Of a stretch of 64,000 nt of DNA, positions 14,846 through 23,333 are shown piece by piece (the first letter of the stretch is position 1; each line of letters starts with the position of its first letter). Made by a program: the position numbers and the translations under genes. The notes below the pieces were generated by a model. That model was given only the letters and a program-made list of their open reading frames with translations, ran no database searches and had not been told where the DNA came from. This DNA is from Rothia dentocariosa ATCC 17931. Lineage in GTDB: Bacteria > Actinomycetota > Actinomycetes > Actinomycetales > Micrococcaceae. The stretch spans positions 2,442,026 through 2,506,025 of the forward strand of contig NC_014643.1 in NCBI RefSeq assembly GCF_000164695.2, written 5' to 3'.

Positions 14846-16759
14846 CTATTTTGCGGGTTCGGGCGCTGAAACCTTCACGGAATCAAAATTACCCATGTAA
14901 CGCATCATATAGGCTGCCATAGCATCGCGCTTGACCGAGTCATGCGGACGGAACGTACTGTCAGGCCAACCGGTGGAGAGCTTCGAGAACTGGAACCACG
15001 AAATTTCCTTGACAAAGGGGCTTCCCGAAACATCCGTAAAGGTTGCTTTCTGCTGAACTTCCGGGGATCCTGCGGCACGATAGAAGAAGGCCGCCATAGC
15101 CTCGCGGTTTATTGAGTCTTCAGGACGGAAGGTACCGTCTTCCCAACCTGTCGTAATACCGGTTGCCTTCAGCCACGCAATTTCCTTATAGAAGGGGTGG
15201 GTTGTAGGAACATCACTGAAAGGAGATTCCGCGGGTGCCTCAAATTCAGGAGAACCCGCCAGGCGATATAGGTACGCTGCCATTGCTCCACGTTCGATGC
15301 TCTCCAAGGGATGGAATCCGCCATCGGGGTAACCGGTTGTGATGCTCTTCTCCCCCAGCTTGATGATGTCGTTCTCAAAGAGGTTGCCAGCAATATCGTT
15401 ATACGACACGTTGGTCAGGGTCCTGTTATCGCCGCCCGTCAGAGGGGCAGGGTAACCCGCAAAGGTTTCCTGCTGCGGGGTGATCTGCTTGACCTCTACC
15501 TCTGGATTTTCCACTGTCATATTCTCCGGGGTAACCTTCACCTTGGTAATAGAATCAGCAGTTTCTTCTTTGGAAGTTAGCGTTCCCTGGGCGTAATCCA
15601 TACCGAAGGGAATGGTCGTATCGGGGGCAAAACCATCCTTATTAGCGATATAAACCTCACCATCAGCACCCAAGGTAATATCGTTGGCACCCTTAGATGC
15701 TGACTGCACTTCTCCAATAAGACGATCAGCGCGACCATCAATCACGCCAACCTTACCGGTAGCAAAATCCGTAACGTATACGAGGTCACGATCTTCATCA
15801 TTGACAAGCGAAAGTGCCTGCTTACCGAAAGGAATAGACTTCTTATATTCTCCAGTCTTGAGGTCATACACAGTCACCCCGGAATTACCCTTAGACTCGC
15901 CGCTCTGACGGTCATAACTGCCTTGTGCAGAGACGTAGATCTCCTGTTCAGAAATATCAATGGCAATATCGGAAGGAAGAACATCAACGCCTTCGACATC
16001 GGCGTGGGTCTGAATTTCCTGCAAAACCTTAAAAGTGCTCGTGTCAATCACATAGATTTTGCCGGTGGTGCGCTCGGGAACGTAAAGTTTACCATCATGA
16101 ATAGTGGTATTCATACTGATATAGCGCTTACCTTCTTCGTCTCCACCCACTTTGATCTTCTCGACCTTATGGGTCTTCAGATCAATGGCAGATACGAAGT
16201 AACGACCCGTCACAAATGCTTTGCCGGAGGCAGCATCCACCTTTACCTCGCGCGGATGCTCGATCCAACTTTCATCTCCCTCTTGAGCTCCGTAGTTGGT
16301 CCACAAGAGATTGAGATTATTCTGATCGTACACAGACACAGCGTTATCACGAGTATTCGTAACCCAAATGGTGCCATTCTCATCGTCAACATCAATACCA
16401 AAGGCACCCAAATTCTTATACCCAGCGTTGTATCCGGTACCGGCTCGGGTGATAGGTAAGGTGGCTATTGCTTCTATCTGGAGAGTCTTCTCATCCAGAC
16501 GCGCAATAGTCGATACGGACATATCGCGGTTAGAGCCAGCAATGAAGATTTTGCCGTTCTTTGAATGGCGAATCTGATACTGCCCTGGAATCCCCTGCAC
16601 CTGTTGAGCCTGAGCAGCAGTAATCTGCTGCGGGGCAGGAGACTCTACCGCAAAGGACGCGGGCACTGCAAAAGGTGCCCCCATGAGCGACATCGAAAGT
16701 GCCCCAACGGTAGCTGCTTTGAAAGGCTTACGCTGAGCTTTAGTGAGCAAAAGAACCAT
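14846..16759 (-). CDS. Secreted YncE-like beta-propeller protein with three C-terminal SLH domains
   Basis: 637 aa, ATG 16759 with AGGGAG five bases upstream. Residues 1-36 are a signal peptide. Residues about 50-400 are repeated blades of the YVTN/YncE type ('GTIWVTNTRDNAVSVYD', 'GKAFVTGRYFVSAIDL', 'RDLVYVTDFATGKVGVIDGRADRLIGEV', each with a strand ending in the D..T / ID motif). Three SLH repeats follow at about 447-498, 507-560 and 570-622, each with 'TTG(Y/W).DG.F.P..S..R.AMAA'. SLH domains tether proteins to secondary cell-wall polymers. The upstream region has a strong IdeR-like box, so it is probably induced by iron limitation. Function is unknown; a haem- or metal-related or adhesive role is possible. 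Confidence 0.85.
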   Translation of the reverse strand: MVLLLTKAQRKPFKAATVGALSMSLMGAPFAVPASFAVESPAPQQITAAQAQQVQGIPGQYQIRHSKNGKIFIAGSNRDMSVSTIARLDEKTLQIEAIATLPITRAGTGYNAGYKNLGAFGIDVDDENGTIWVTNTRDNAVSVYDQNNLNLLWTNYGAQEGDESWIEHPREVKVDAASGKAFVTGRYFVSAIDLKTHKVEKIKVGGDEEGKRYISMNTTIHDGKLYVPERTTGKIYVIDTSTFKVLQEIQTHADVEGVDVLPSDIAIDISEQEIYVSAQGSYDRQSGESKGNSGVTVYDLKTGEYKKSIPFGKQALSLVNDEDRDLVYVTDFATGKVGVIDGRADRLIGEVQSASKGANDITLGADGEVYIANKDGFAPDTTIPFGMDYAQGTLTSKEETADSITKVKVTPENMTVENPEVEVKQITPQQETFAGYPAPLTGGDNRTLTNVSYNDIAGNLFENDIIKLGEKSITTGYPDGGFHPLESIERGAMAAYLYRLAGSPEFEAPAESPFSDVPTTHPFYKEIAWLKATGITTGWEDGTFRPEDSINREAMAAFFYRAAGSPEVQQKATFTDVSGSPFVKEISWFQFSKLSTGWPDSTFRPHDSVKRDAMAAYMMRYMGNFDSVKVSAPEPAK

Positions 16760-16815
16760 ATAAACTCCCTAAGAGAATGACGGACACTAAAAATTAGTTA
16801 CCCTATAGTTAAAAC

Positions 16816-16834
16816 TTAGGGTAGGAGTACCTAA
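16816..16834 (-). promoter_or_regulatory. IdeR/DtxR-like iron box upstream of the SLH-propeller gene
   Basis: The plus-strand site TTAGGGTAGGAGTACCTAA matches the DtxR/IdeR consensus TTAGGTTAGSCTAACCTWA at 15 of 19 positions, including both outer TTAGG/CCTAA arms. It is centred about 65 bases before the start codon. An adjacent inverted repeat (TACCCTAT / TTAGGGTA, 16799-16823) overlaps it. Confidence 0.65.
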
Positions 16835-17003
16835 GAAGGTGTACCCCCTATATTCACGTCTTTCCTCCCAAAAAGCAATAGAAATATCATCTATGACGTT
16901 TATTTTCTTAGAGACTTATCGTCATCAAAATCTTGGAGCACGGCAGAATCTCCGAATTTTCACGGAAGATAAACCAACATTTACGATTCCTTACGACATA
17001 CAC

Positions 17004-17033
17004 AAAAAGCCCTGAAGATTACTTCAGGGCTTT
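17004..17033 (-). terminator. Terminator after tRNA-Gly
   Basis: Stem AAAGCCCTGAAG / CTTCAGGGCTTT with a short loop, then a T-run on the minus strand. Confidence 0.9.
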
Positions 17034-17038
17034 CGCAG

Positions 17039-17111
<73 letters not shown>

Positions 17112-17174
17112 AATATTCTGTTTTCACAAAATAACGAGCCGGAATCTTTCATTCCGACGCGCTCACAAGTAAAT

Positions 17175-17203
17175 ACTATACTGTACCGTTTGATGGCCCG
17201 CAA
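17175..17203 (-). promoter_or_regulatory. tRNA-Gly promoter
   Basis: -35 TTGCGG (17198-17203), 17-base spacer, -10 TATAGT (17175-17180). Confidence 0.7.
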
Positions 17204-17364
17204 CTCTTACACGCATAAATCTTTTCTTGACATTCTCCAGCTCACTATTTTCCCCATGTCTACAGCACGCTGACTAGGGCTTATAGGCATGATAGCAAGC
17301 ACGTATATTTTCTACATGATGCCCTTTACAGAAGCTTAGAGCACGCCAATACGCTACAGGATGT

Positions 17365-17730
17365 TCACGAGTTTGAGGATTCCTGCCGACGATGATGCTG
17401 ATGTCCCAGGTGATGCGCGTGCTCAGCAGAAGACTCAACGGCTGCATCCGCGATGGATTCCGCATGCGAATTACGTTCGGATCCCGTACCAATCCCAGTG
17501 CGGCGTTCCCCTTCGCTGGGCGTTACGCCATCCTCAGTCATCTCATCTACCATGCGGATCAAGAACGACTTCGCATAAATAATGCCAAACCCAAAGAGAA
17601 GCGCGGCCAGAACCCAAATGACGAAGGTTACCCAGTCCCAGTGACCGCCCAACCAAACCTTTACGCCCATGTAAACTGCCAATGCTACGGCAGACATGAT
17701 GGCGGCGAATGTTACATCGCGTCGAGTCAT
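17365..17730 (-). CDS. Small membrane protein with His-rich C-terminal tail
   Basis: 121 aa. Its ATG (17730) overlaps the stop of the upstream small membrane protein (ATGA), so translation is coupled. Two hydrophobic segments at about residues 8-25 and 32-52 are followed by a charged cytoplasmic or external tail. The tail ends in a cluster of His residues ('AEHAHHLGHQHHRRQ', about 102-116), which could bind metal. I do not recognise the family. Two TM segments plus a charged tail, next to a paralogue-like partner, suggests that the pair forms one membrane complex, which is inference. The 250 bases between its end and tRNA-Gly contain nothing I can name. Confidence 0.6.
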   Translation of the reverse strand: MTRRDVTFAAIMSAVALAVYMGVKVWLGGHWDWVTFVIWVLAALLFGFGIIYAKSFLIRMVDEMTEDGVTPSEGERRTGIGTGSERNSHAESIADAAVESSAEHAHHLGHQHHRRQESSNS

Positions 17731-18038
17731 GCTTTATCCTCCTCACCAATTTCCAGCCGCTCTTGGGCGTTTTCTATGGGTTTGTCCCCCACCAGGGCTT
17801 CGCCTCCCGGCTGGTGGCCGCCTACTTCGCGTTCACGTGCAATCTGTTCATCATCAAACTTAGCTTCATGATACGCCGCGAAATACGCTAAGGCGCTGGC
17901 TAACACAATTATCACAATGGTCCAGATAGATCTCACTGCATCCGCAATAGTGGCAATAAGCAATACAATTGATGCATTCGCAAATGCCATCACGGTTCCT
18001 TTGCGCAAAGCACGCACGATGTATTTGTTATGGTTCAC
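17727..18038 (-). CDS. Small membrane protein, coupled to the next gene
   Basis: 103 aa from a GTG at 18038, chosen because GGGAGG sits five bases upstream; the frame is open to 18182, but the extra N-terminus has no ribosome site and overlaps the gltX terminator. Two hydrophobic segments lie at about residues 18-34 ('FANASIVLLIATIADAV') and 38-57 ('IWTIVIIVLASALAYFAAY'). The rest is a charged tail ('FDDEQIAREREVGG...') rich in Glu. The stop overlaps the start of the following gene. The two-TM plus charged-tail plan is the same in both proteins. I do not recognise the family. Confidence 0.6.
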   Translation of the reverse strand: MNHNKYIVRALRKGTVMAFANASIVLLIATIADAVRSIWTIVIIVLASALAYFAAYHEAKFDDEQIAREREVGGHQPGGEALVGDKPIENAQERLEIGEEDKA

Positions 18039-18146
18039 CTTCACCTCCCACGATGCACAACCATATAACCAGCATAAGCCGAGAGCCATACATTCCTCTA
18101 GCGCACAATGTGTAAGGCTTATATCTGCATCCGACTCTTGCGCGCA

Positions 18147-18188
18147 GAAAAACCCGGTGGCTCGCGCAAACTCGTGAACCACCGGGTT
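18147..18188 (-). terminator. gltX terminator
   Basis: Stem AACCCGGTGG / CCACCGGGTT with an 18-base loop and a following TTTTTC on the minus strand, 33 bases after the gltX stop. Confidence 0.88.
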
Positions 18189-18220
18189 ACCCTCAGAAAA
18201 GATGCAGCTATGCGTTCGGG

Positions 18221-19735
18221 CTACCCCCCGAGCTCAGCAGCCAAAGCCCGCACACGGTTGAGAGAAGATTCCTTCCCCAGAATCTCCATGGATTCAAAGA
18301 GCGGGGGCGAAATACGCTCACCTGAAACGGCGATACGTACCGGTCCGAATGCCAAACGCGGTTTGATCTCAAGCCCCTCCACGATAGCGGAGCGCAGGGC
18401 AGATTCGATACTTGCCGCATCCCAGACTTCGAGGGCTTCAAGTGCCTCTAAAGCGGCAGCAAGAACCTGAGGTGCAGATTCTTTAAGCTGTTTACGGGCG
18501 TCATCGGCAATCGTGATCTCTTCATCAGCTTTGAAGAGGAATGCAAGAAGCTTCGGGGCTTCACCCAAGAGCTGCATACGTTCCTGCACCAAGGGAGCAG
18601 CCTCTGTCAGAATCTGCTCTTCATGTGCTGAAAGTTCCTCACCAACAACGCCAGCGGCCTGCAGATAGGGCACCAGGCGGTTTCGGAAATCGTCCGCCTC
18701 CAAACGACGAATATGATCGCCGTTAATAGCCTCTGCCTTCTTGACGTCAAAACGTGCCGGATTGCCTACCACATCGTGAATGTCGAAGTGCGCCACTAGG
18801 TCATCGACTGAGAAAACGTCCTGATCTGCGGATAGTGACCAGCCTAGCAGAGACAGGTAATTCAGCAGACCTTCTTTAATAAATCCGGCATCGCGCAGCA
18901 GGAAGAGATTCGATTCGGGATCGCGCTTCGACAGTTTCTTATTACCCTGCCCCATCACATAGGGAAGATGCCCAAACTCGGGGATAAATGTGGTAACGCC
19001 CGTATCAATCAGTGCCCGGTACAGTGCAATTTGGCGCGGAGTTGAAGACAATAGATCTTCGCCGCGAAGCACGTGGGTTACGCCCATCAAAGCATCGTCC
19101 ACAGGGTTCACGAAAGTATACAGGGGGTCACCGCTAGAACGCACCACAACGTAGTCCGGGACAGACCCGGCTTTGAAGGTAATCTCACCACGTACAAGGT
19201 CGTTGAACGTAATATCCTCATCGGGCATACGCAAACGCCATACGGGTTTACGGCCTTCGGCGCGGAAAGCCTCTTTCTGCTCGTCACTCAGGTGACGATC
19301 ATAGTTATCGTAGCCGAGCTGAGGATCCTGCCCCGCTGCTTTACGGCGTTCCCGCACCTCATCGGGGGTCGAGAAATCCTCATAGACATACCCGCCCTCA
19401 ATGAGCTTCTCGAAAACCTTCTGGTAAATGTCCTCACGTTTGCGTTCAGACTGACGATACGGTTCATGGGGGCCGCCTACGCCCACACCTTCGTCCCAGT
19501 TAATGCCCAGCCAGTGCAGACTGTCGAGCACTTGGTTGAACGATTCTTCCGAATCGCGTGCCGCATCGGTATCCTCAATACGGAAAATGAGCTTACCGCC
19601 GGTATGGCGCGCATAAGCCCAGTTAAACAGGGCTGTACGTACCATGCCCACATGCGGAGTTCCGGTCGGTGAAGGGCAAAAACGTACGCGAGTTTCGCGT
19701 GAATCGTGCAGATCGGGACCGGGATATTCGGTCAT
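18221..19735 (-). CDS. gltX: Glutamyl-tRNA synthetase
   Basis: 504 aa, ATG 19735, AGGAG about eleven bases upstream. The class I enzyme attaches Glu to tRNA-Glu. The HIGH-type motif is in '[25 protein letters not shown]' features (HVG form, residues about 19-31). The glutamate-binding 'RIEDTD' follows, then '[30 protein letters not shown]' features and the KMSKS-type 'KLSKRD' near residue 265. The C-terminal anticodon-binding helical domain is complete. With tRNA-Gln present and no glnS seen, it may be non-discriminating as in most actinobacteria (inference from the group). It is followed by its own terminator. Confidence 0.95.
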   Translation of the reverse strand: MTEYPGPDLHDSRETRVRFCPSPTGTPHVGMVRTALFNWAYARHTGGKLIFRIEDTDAARDSEESFNQVLDSLHWLGINWDEGVGVGGPHEPYRQSERKREDIYQKVFEKLIEGGYVYEDFSTPDEVRERRKAAGQDPQLGYDNYDRHLSDEQKEAFRAEGRKPVWRLRMPDEDITFNDLVRGEITFKAGSVPDYVVVRSSGDPLYTFVNPVDDALMGVTHVLRGEDLLSSTPRQIALYRALIDTGVTTFIPEFGHLPYVMGQGNKKLSKRDPESNLFLLRDAGFIKEGLLNYLSLLGWSLSADQDVFSVDDLVAHFDIHDVVGNPARFDVKKAEAINGDHIRRLEADDFRNRLVPYLQAAGVVGEELSAHEEQILTEAAPLVQERMQLLGEAPKLLAFLFKADEEITIADDARKQLKESAPQVLAAALEALEALEVWDAASIESALRSAIVEGLEIKPRLAFGPVRIAVSGERISPPLFESMEILGKESSLNRVRALAAELGG

Positions 19736-19835
19736 AGTAGGTTTTCTCCTGAACTTATGTATCTCAAAATCATGCTGCTGTGCGGCCTATAGCGCTGAGG
19801 AATCTATGTTTAGCACTCTCAGCCTAAACTAGGCT

Positions 19836-20612
19836 CTAACTGCGGATGCGGGTTACCAGGGCCCCAATGCCTTCGACCTCAACCTCGACCTCATGACCAT
19901 CACGAAGGACGCTGATACCCGCCGGGGTTCCGGTCAAGATAATATCTCCGGGAAGAAGGGTAAAGATCTCGGATGCTGCGGACACGAGCTCCGCCACCGA
20001 GTAGTGCATATCAGAGGTGTTGCCTTCCTGCACCACGTCACCATCAACCCAGCTCGTGATATTCAGCGAGTCGGTATCAAGCTCCGTTTCGATCCAGGGC
20101 CCCAGTGGGGTTGAGCCGTCAAAGCTTTTCGCACGAGTCCACTGTGTGTCCGTCTCCATCACGTCACGTGCCGTCAGATCGTTGGCTACAGTGTATCCAA
20201 AAACAACCTCATGCACACGTTCCAGCGGAACCGACTTTGCAATACGACCGATGATAACCGCCAGTTCGCCTTCAACGCTGACCGCTTCGGAATACTCGGG
20301 GAGAGTCACTGGATCACCAGGGCCGACCACCGTCGTATTTGGCTTGATGAAGAACTGCGGGGCGGCAGGAGCCGGAGTACCCGCCCAATTAGCAAGAGCA
20401 CCAATCACCTTGGAGCGTGGAATGATGGGGGCAAGCAAGCGAACATCCTCAAGCTGATAAGTCTTCGAGGTGGTTTCAACACCGGAGTAAAACGGATCGC
20501 CCGCGAGAACATGCAAAACTTCGCTGCCGTCCCCTCCTTCAACCACACCATAATGAAGATCGTTATCTACGGTAAATCGTGCAATACGCATACCTTCTAG
20601 AGTACCAGTCAT
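19836..20612 (-). CDS. Fumarylacetoacetate hydrolase (FAH) family protein
   Basis: 258 aa, ATG 20612 with GAGAGGGG upstream (an ATG at residue 8, 'MRIARF', is the usual family start and remains possible). FAH-domain signatures: 'PSEAVSVEGELAVIIG'-type region seen as 'EYSEAVSVEGELAVIIGR' (metal Glu residues), 'GYTVANDLTARD' and 'GDIILTGTPAG' near the C-terminus. The family covers acylpyruvases, oxaloacetate decarboxylases and decarboxylating hydrolases of aromatic catabolism. No catabolic genes lie nearby, so a housekeeping acylpyruvate or oxaloacetate activity is more likely than a pathway role. In actinobacteria such a gene often neighbours gltX, as here (100 bases upstream). Confidence 0.88.
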   Translation of the reverse strand: MTGTLEGMRIARFTVDNDLHYGVVEGGDGSEVLHVLAGDPFYSGVETTSKTYQLEDVRLLAPIIPRSKVIGALANWAGTPAPAAPQFFIKPNTTVVGPGDPVTLPEYSEAVSVEGELAVIIGRIAKSVPLERVHEVVFGYTVANDLTARDVMETDTQWTRAKSFDGSTPLGPWIETELDTDSLNITSWVDGDVVQEGNTSDMHYSVAELVSAASEIFTLLPGDIILTGTPAGISVLRDGHEVEVEVEGIGALVTRIRS

Positions 20613-20631
20613 TCACACCCCTCTCGATACG

Positions 20632-20682
20632 CAAAAAGTGACTTTCCGATTGAAAAGTAGAGCTTATCGTCGGAAAGTCACT
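20632..20682 (-). terminator. ilvE terminator
   Basis: 13-bp perfect stem AGTGACTTTCCGA / TCGGAAAGTCACT with a 20-base loop, then TTTTTG on the minus strand. It lies between ilvE and the FAH-family gene. Confidence 0.85.
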
Positions 20683-20727
20683 CTCTGCACGTTTCACGGA
20701 TGCGCCCGGCGCAGTAACCGGGGGTTA

Positions 20728-21825
20728 TTAGACGAGGCGGGTCATCCAGCCATGACGGTCCTCTACTGTACCGGTCTGAATACCCACGAGCTCTTCACGC
20801 AGGCTCTTGGAAATCTCGCCAAATCCTTCGGAAGCCGCAGGAATCTCAAAATCAGTAGCCTTGAGCTTTCCAATAGGGGCAATAACCGCTGCGGTACCGC
20901 AGGCACACACCTCTGTAATATCGCCAGAAGCCACACCGTCACGCCACTCGCTGAGGGTGATGGGGCGTTCCTCAACGGTCATTCCGCGATCCTTCGCCAG
21001 CTGCAAAATCGAGGAACGGGTAACGCCCTCTAGAATAGTTCCGGTAAGTTCGGGGGTTACCAACTTATTCTCTTTACCGTAGATGAAGAATACGTTCATG
21101 CCGCCCAGCTCTTCAAGAGCATCGTTACGGTGCGGGTCTTTGAAGATCACCTGTTTACAGCCGTTTTCTTCACCTTCAAGTTGGGCGATCATGGCGGCAG
21201 CATAGTTACCGCCGCATTTTGCGGTGCCAGTACCGCCTTCACCAGCGCGAGCATACTTCGTGGACAGCCAGATGTCCACCGGCTCGGGGGTACCGAAGTA
21301 GTTGCCAGCAGGCGACCCAATCACGTGATACTCCACGTGACGAGCAGGGCGAACCCCCAGATATGCCTCGGTCGCAATCATAAACGGACGGAAGTAAAAC
21401 GCCTCTCCCTCACCGCTGGGAACCCATTTTTCGTCTGCCTGTACCAGCTGCTTCAGGGACTCGATAAAGGTCTCTTCGGGCAGCTGAGGCAGTGCCATAC
21501 GATGCGCCGAGCGGTTCAGGCGCGCCGCGTTCTTCTCAGGTCGGAATGTCCACACTGACCCATCCGAATGACGGTAGCCTTTAATACCCTCGAAGATTTC
21601 CTGGCCATAGTGAAAAACCGCAGCGGCGGGATCTAAACTGAGCGGACCGTAGGCGTGCACCCGCGCATTCGACCATTCACCGCCGGTTTTATAATCACCG
21701 TTCCAGTCGATGCTGACCATATGATCCGTAAAATAGTCGCCAAATCCGGGGTCGGCAAGAATCTCGGCTCGGCGTTCGTCACTCGCGGGGGCGGGGTTCT
21801 TTTCACGGCTAAATTCAAGTGCCAT
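20728..21825 (-). CDS. ilvE: Branched-chain amino acid aminotransferase
   Basis: 365 aa, ATG 21825. The PLP enzyme makes Ile, Leu and Val from their 2-oxo acids, and the reverse. Class IV features: 'HYGQEIFEGIKGYR' near residue 73, 'FYFRPFMI', the PLP lysine in 'GGTGTAKCGGNYAAA' (about residue 203), 'EELGGMNVFF' and the C-terminal 'EVCACGTAAVIAPIG'. Length fits the bacterial/mitochondrial BCAT type. It belongs to the same pathway as leuB upstream and ilvBNC at 39-42 kb. The start is either leaderless (-10 six bases before ATG) or uses the overlapping AGGA. It ends in its own terminator. Confidence 0.95.
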   Translation of the reverse strand: MALEFSREKNPAPASDERRAEILADPGFGDYFTDHMVSIDWNGDYKTGGEWSNARVHAYGPLSLDPAAAVFHYGQEIFEGIKGYRHSDGSVWTFRPEKNAARLNRSAHRMALPQLPEETFIESLKQLVQADEKWVPSGEGEAFYFRPFMIATEAYLGVRPARHVEYHVIGSPAGNYFGTPEPVDIWLSTKYARAGEGGTGTAKCGGNYAAAMIAQLEGEENGCKQVIFKDPHRNDALEELGGMNVFFIYGKENKLVTPELTGTILEGVTRSSILQLAKDRGMTVEERPITLSEWRDGVASGDITEVCACGTAAVIAPIGKLKATDFEIPAASEGFGEISKSLREELVGIQTGTVEDRHGWMTRLV

Positions 21826-21831
21826 GGTGTA

Positions 21832-21859
21832 ATCCTATTCTGTCAATTCTCTCTGCCAA
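21832..21859 (-). promoter_or_regulatory. ilvE promoter, probably leaderless mRNA
   Basis: -35 TTGGCA (21854-21859), 16-base spacer, -10 TAGGAT (21832-21837), six bases before the ATG. The AGGA inside the -10 could also act as a ribosome site if transcription starts further upstream. Confidence 0.6.
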
Positions 21860-22074
21860 TAGCATCGGCGGCGCGAACCTCAAGGTGGGAGGCAGAAGCG
21901 GCATCGCTTACGAAGCTCATCAGTGCGGCTTGTGACCACGCCAGCGGACGACGGGGCGGATGTGCCCGTTGCACATGTTTTAGAGTACCTGATGAATAGG
22001 CACAACGCACACGCAACCCACCGCCGCCCATATCGTGAAAATCGAAGGCGGGGCGTAAGCTGCCTCAGCCTTAA
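21860..22074. other. leuB-ilvE interval without a firm gene
   Basis: The interval is GC-rich for intergenic DNA and holds a 62-codon minus-strand frame (21843-22031) with no ribosome site and no recognisable motif. A weak hairpin (TGTGC / GCACA, near 21960-21975) is present. No terminator with a U-run follows leuB, so read-through from leuB towards ilvE is possible. Confidence 0.4.
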
Positions 22075-23130
22075 CTAGCTTAGGAACCCTAAGACATCGT
22101 TACCAACTTCGTCGGTGCCTCGGGTGCGGGCGCCGTTGGCACGCATATCAGCCTCGACCGCATCCTCAATACGGACCGCCGTCAACTCATAGCCTAGGTG
22201 CCGCAGAAGCATTGCTCCCGCGAGGATTGCGGCGGTCGGGTTTGCTTTGTTCTGCCCCGCGATGTCGGGGGCTGAACCATGCACGGGCTCAAACATTGAG
22301 GGGAACTCCCCTACCGCGTTAATATTGCCTGAGGCTGCGTAGCCAATACCTCCGGTCACTGCACCCGCCTGATCGGTCAGGATGTCGCCAAACAGGTTAT
22401 CGGTTACGATCACGTCGAAACGCGAGGGATCGGTGGTCATGAAAATTGTTGCCGCATCAACATGCAGGTAATCGGTTTGCACTTCGGGGAATTCGCGCCC
22501 GATCTCTTCAAAAAGACGGGTGTACAAACGACCAGCGTGTACGAGTACATTTGTTTTGTGGATGAGGGTCAGCTTCTTACGGCGGGACTGTGCCAGTTCG
22601 AAGGCGTACCGGATCAGCCGACGAACACCGTGGGCTGTATTGATGGATACTTCGGTTGCGATTTCGGCATCGGTACCGCCGCGAATAGTTCCTCCATTAC
22701 CCACGTAGGGCCCTTCGGTACCTTCGCGCACCACCACGAAGTCGATCTCTCCAGGGTTGCTCAGCGGCGACACTGCCCCCGGGTACAGCCGTGCGGGACG
22801 CAGGTTAATGTAATGGTCGAAAGAGAAGCGCAGCTTCAAAAGCATTTCACGTTCGATCAGCCCTGAGGGAATCTTACCGCTGCGCGGATCGGCGCCAATA
22901 GCGCCGAAAAGAATCGCATCGTGCTGTTTGAGAGACTCCATCGTACTCTCGGGCAGGGTTTCGCCGGTTTTAAGCCAGTGCTCGGCGCCAAGTTTATAGT
23001 CGGTGGAATCTACGCGAATAGAATCAAGCTCGCAGGCGCGTTGAAGCACACGCTGCGCCTCGGTAATAATTTCAGGTCCGATGCCGTCGCCAGCGATCAC
23101 GGCAAGGTTGATGGAACGTTCAGTAGTCAT
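22075..23130 (-). CDS. leuB: 3-isopropylmalate dehydrogenase
   Basis: 351 aa, ATG 23130. It oxidatively decarboxylates 3-isopropylmalate with NAD+ in leucine synthesis. Signatures: '[13 protein letters not shown]' at the N-terminus, '[21 protein letters not shown]' features, '[17 protein letters not shown]' near 133-149, catalytic 'HKTNVL', and '[13 protein letters not shown]' near 247 with the metal Asp. '[14 protein letters not shown]' lies in the cofactor region. The form with '[13 protein letters not shown]' is typical of actinobacteria. It is divergent from the histidine kinase gene and upstream of ilvE in the same direction. Confidence 0.95.
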   Translation of the reverse strand: MTTERSINLAVIAGDGIGPEIITEAQRVLQRACELDSIRVDSTDYKLGAEHWLKTGETLPESTMESLKQHDAILFGAIGADPRSGKIPSGLIEREMLLKLRFSFDHYINLRPARLYPGAVSPLSNPGEIDFVVVREGTEGPYVGNGGTIRGGTDAEIATEVSINTAHGVRRLIRYAFELAQSRRKKLTLIHKTNVLVHAGRLYTRLFEEIGREFPEVQTDYLHVDAATIFMTTDPSRFDVIVTDNLFGDILTDQAGAVTGGIGYAASGNINAVGEFPSMFEPVHGSAPDIAGQNKANPTAAILAGAMLLRHLGYELTAVRIEDAVEADMRANGARTRGTDEVGNDVLGFLS

Positions 23131-23298
23131 ACCTCTACCCTACTGCTGGCACGAACAATTGCGCAGATTTTAGGCCATGATTCTCAGAGTATGGGCATAT
23201 ATATTCCCGCATAATCTCGCAGTTTTGAGAGGTCTTATTCCAGATTTTGCAGCCTCATGACCTACACGAGTACATACAAAATTCATCCTTCCGAGTGA

Positions 23299-23327
23299 TT
23301 ACCTGTTTTGAGGGCGAACGTTACACT
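23299..23327 (+). promoter_or_regulatory. Histidine kinase promoter, probably leaderless mRNA
   Basis: -10 TACACT (23322-23327) lies six bases before the ATG at 23334. A weak -35 TTACCT (23299-23304) is 17 bases upstream. No ribosome site precedes the start. Confidence 0.5.
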
Positions 23328-23333
23328 TAACCC

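Noticed and set aside
21843..22031. 62-codon frame between leuB and ilvE as a leader peptide gene
   Set aside because: No ribosome site, no run of branched-chain codons and no terminator or antiterminator pair after it.
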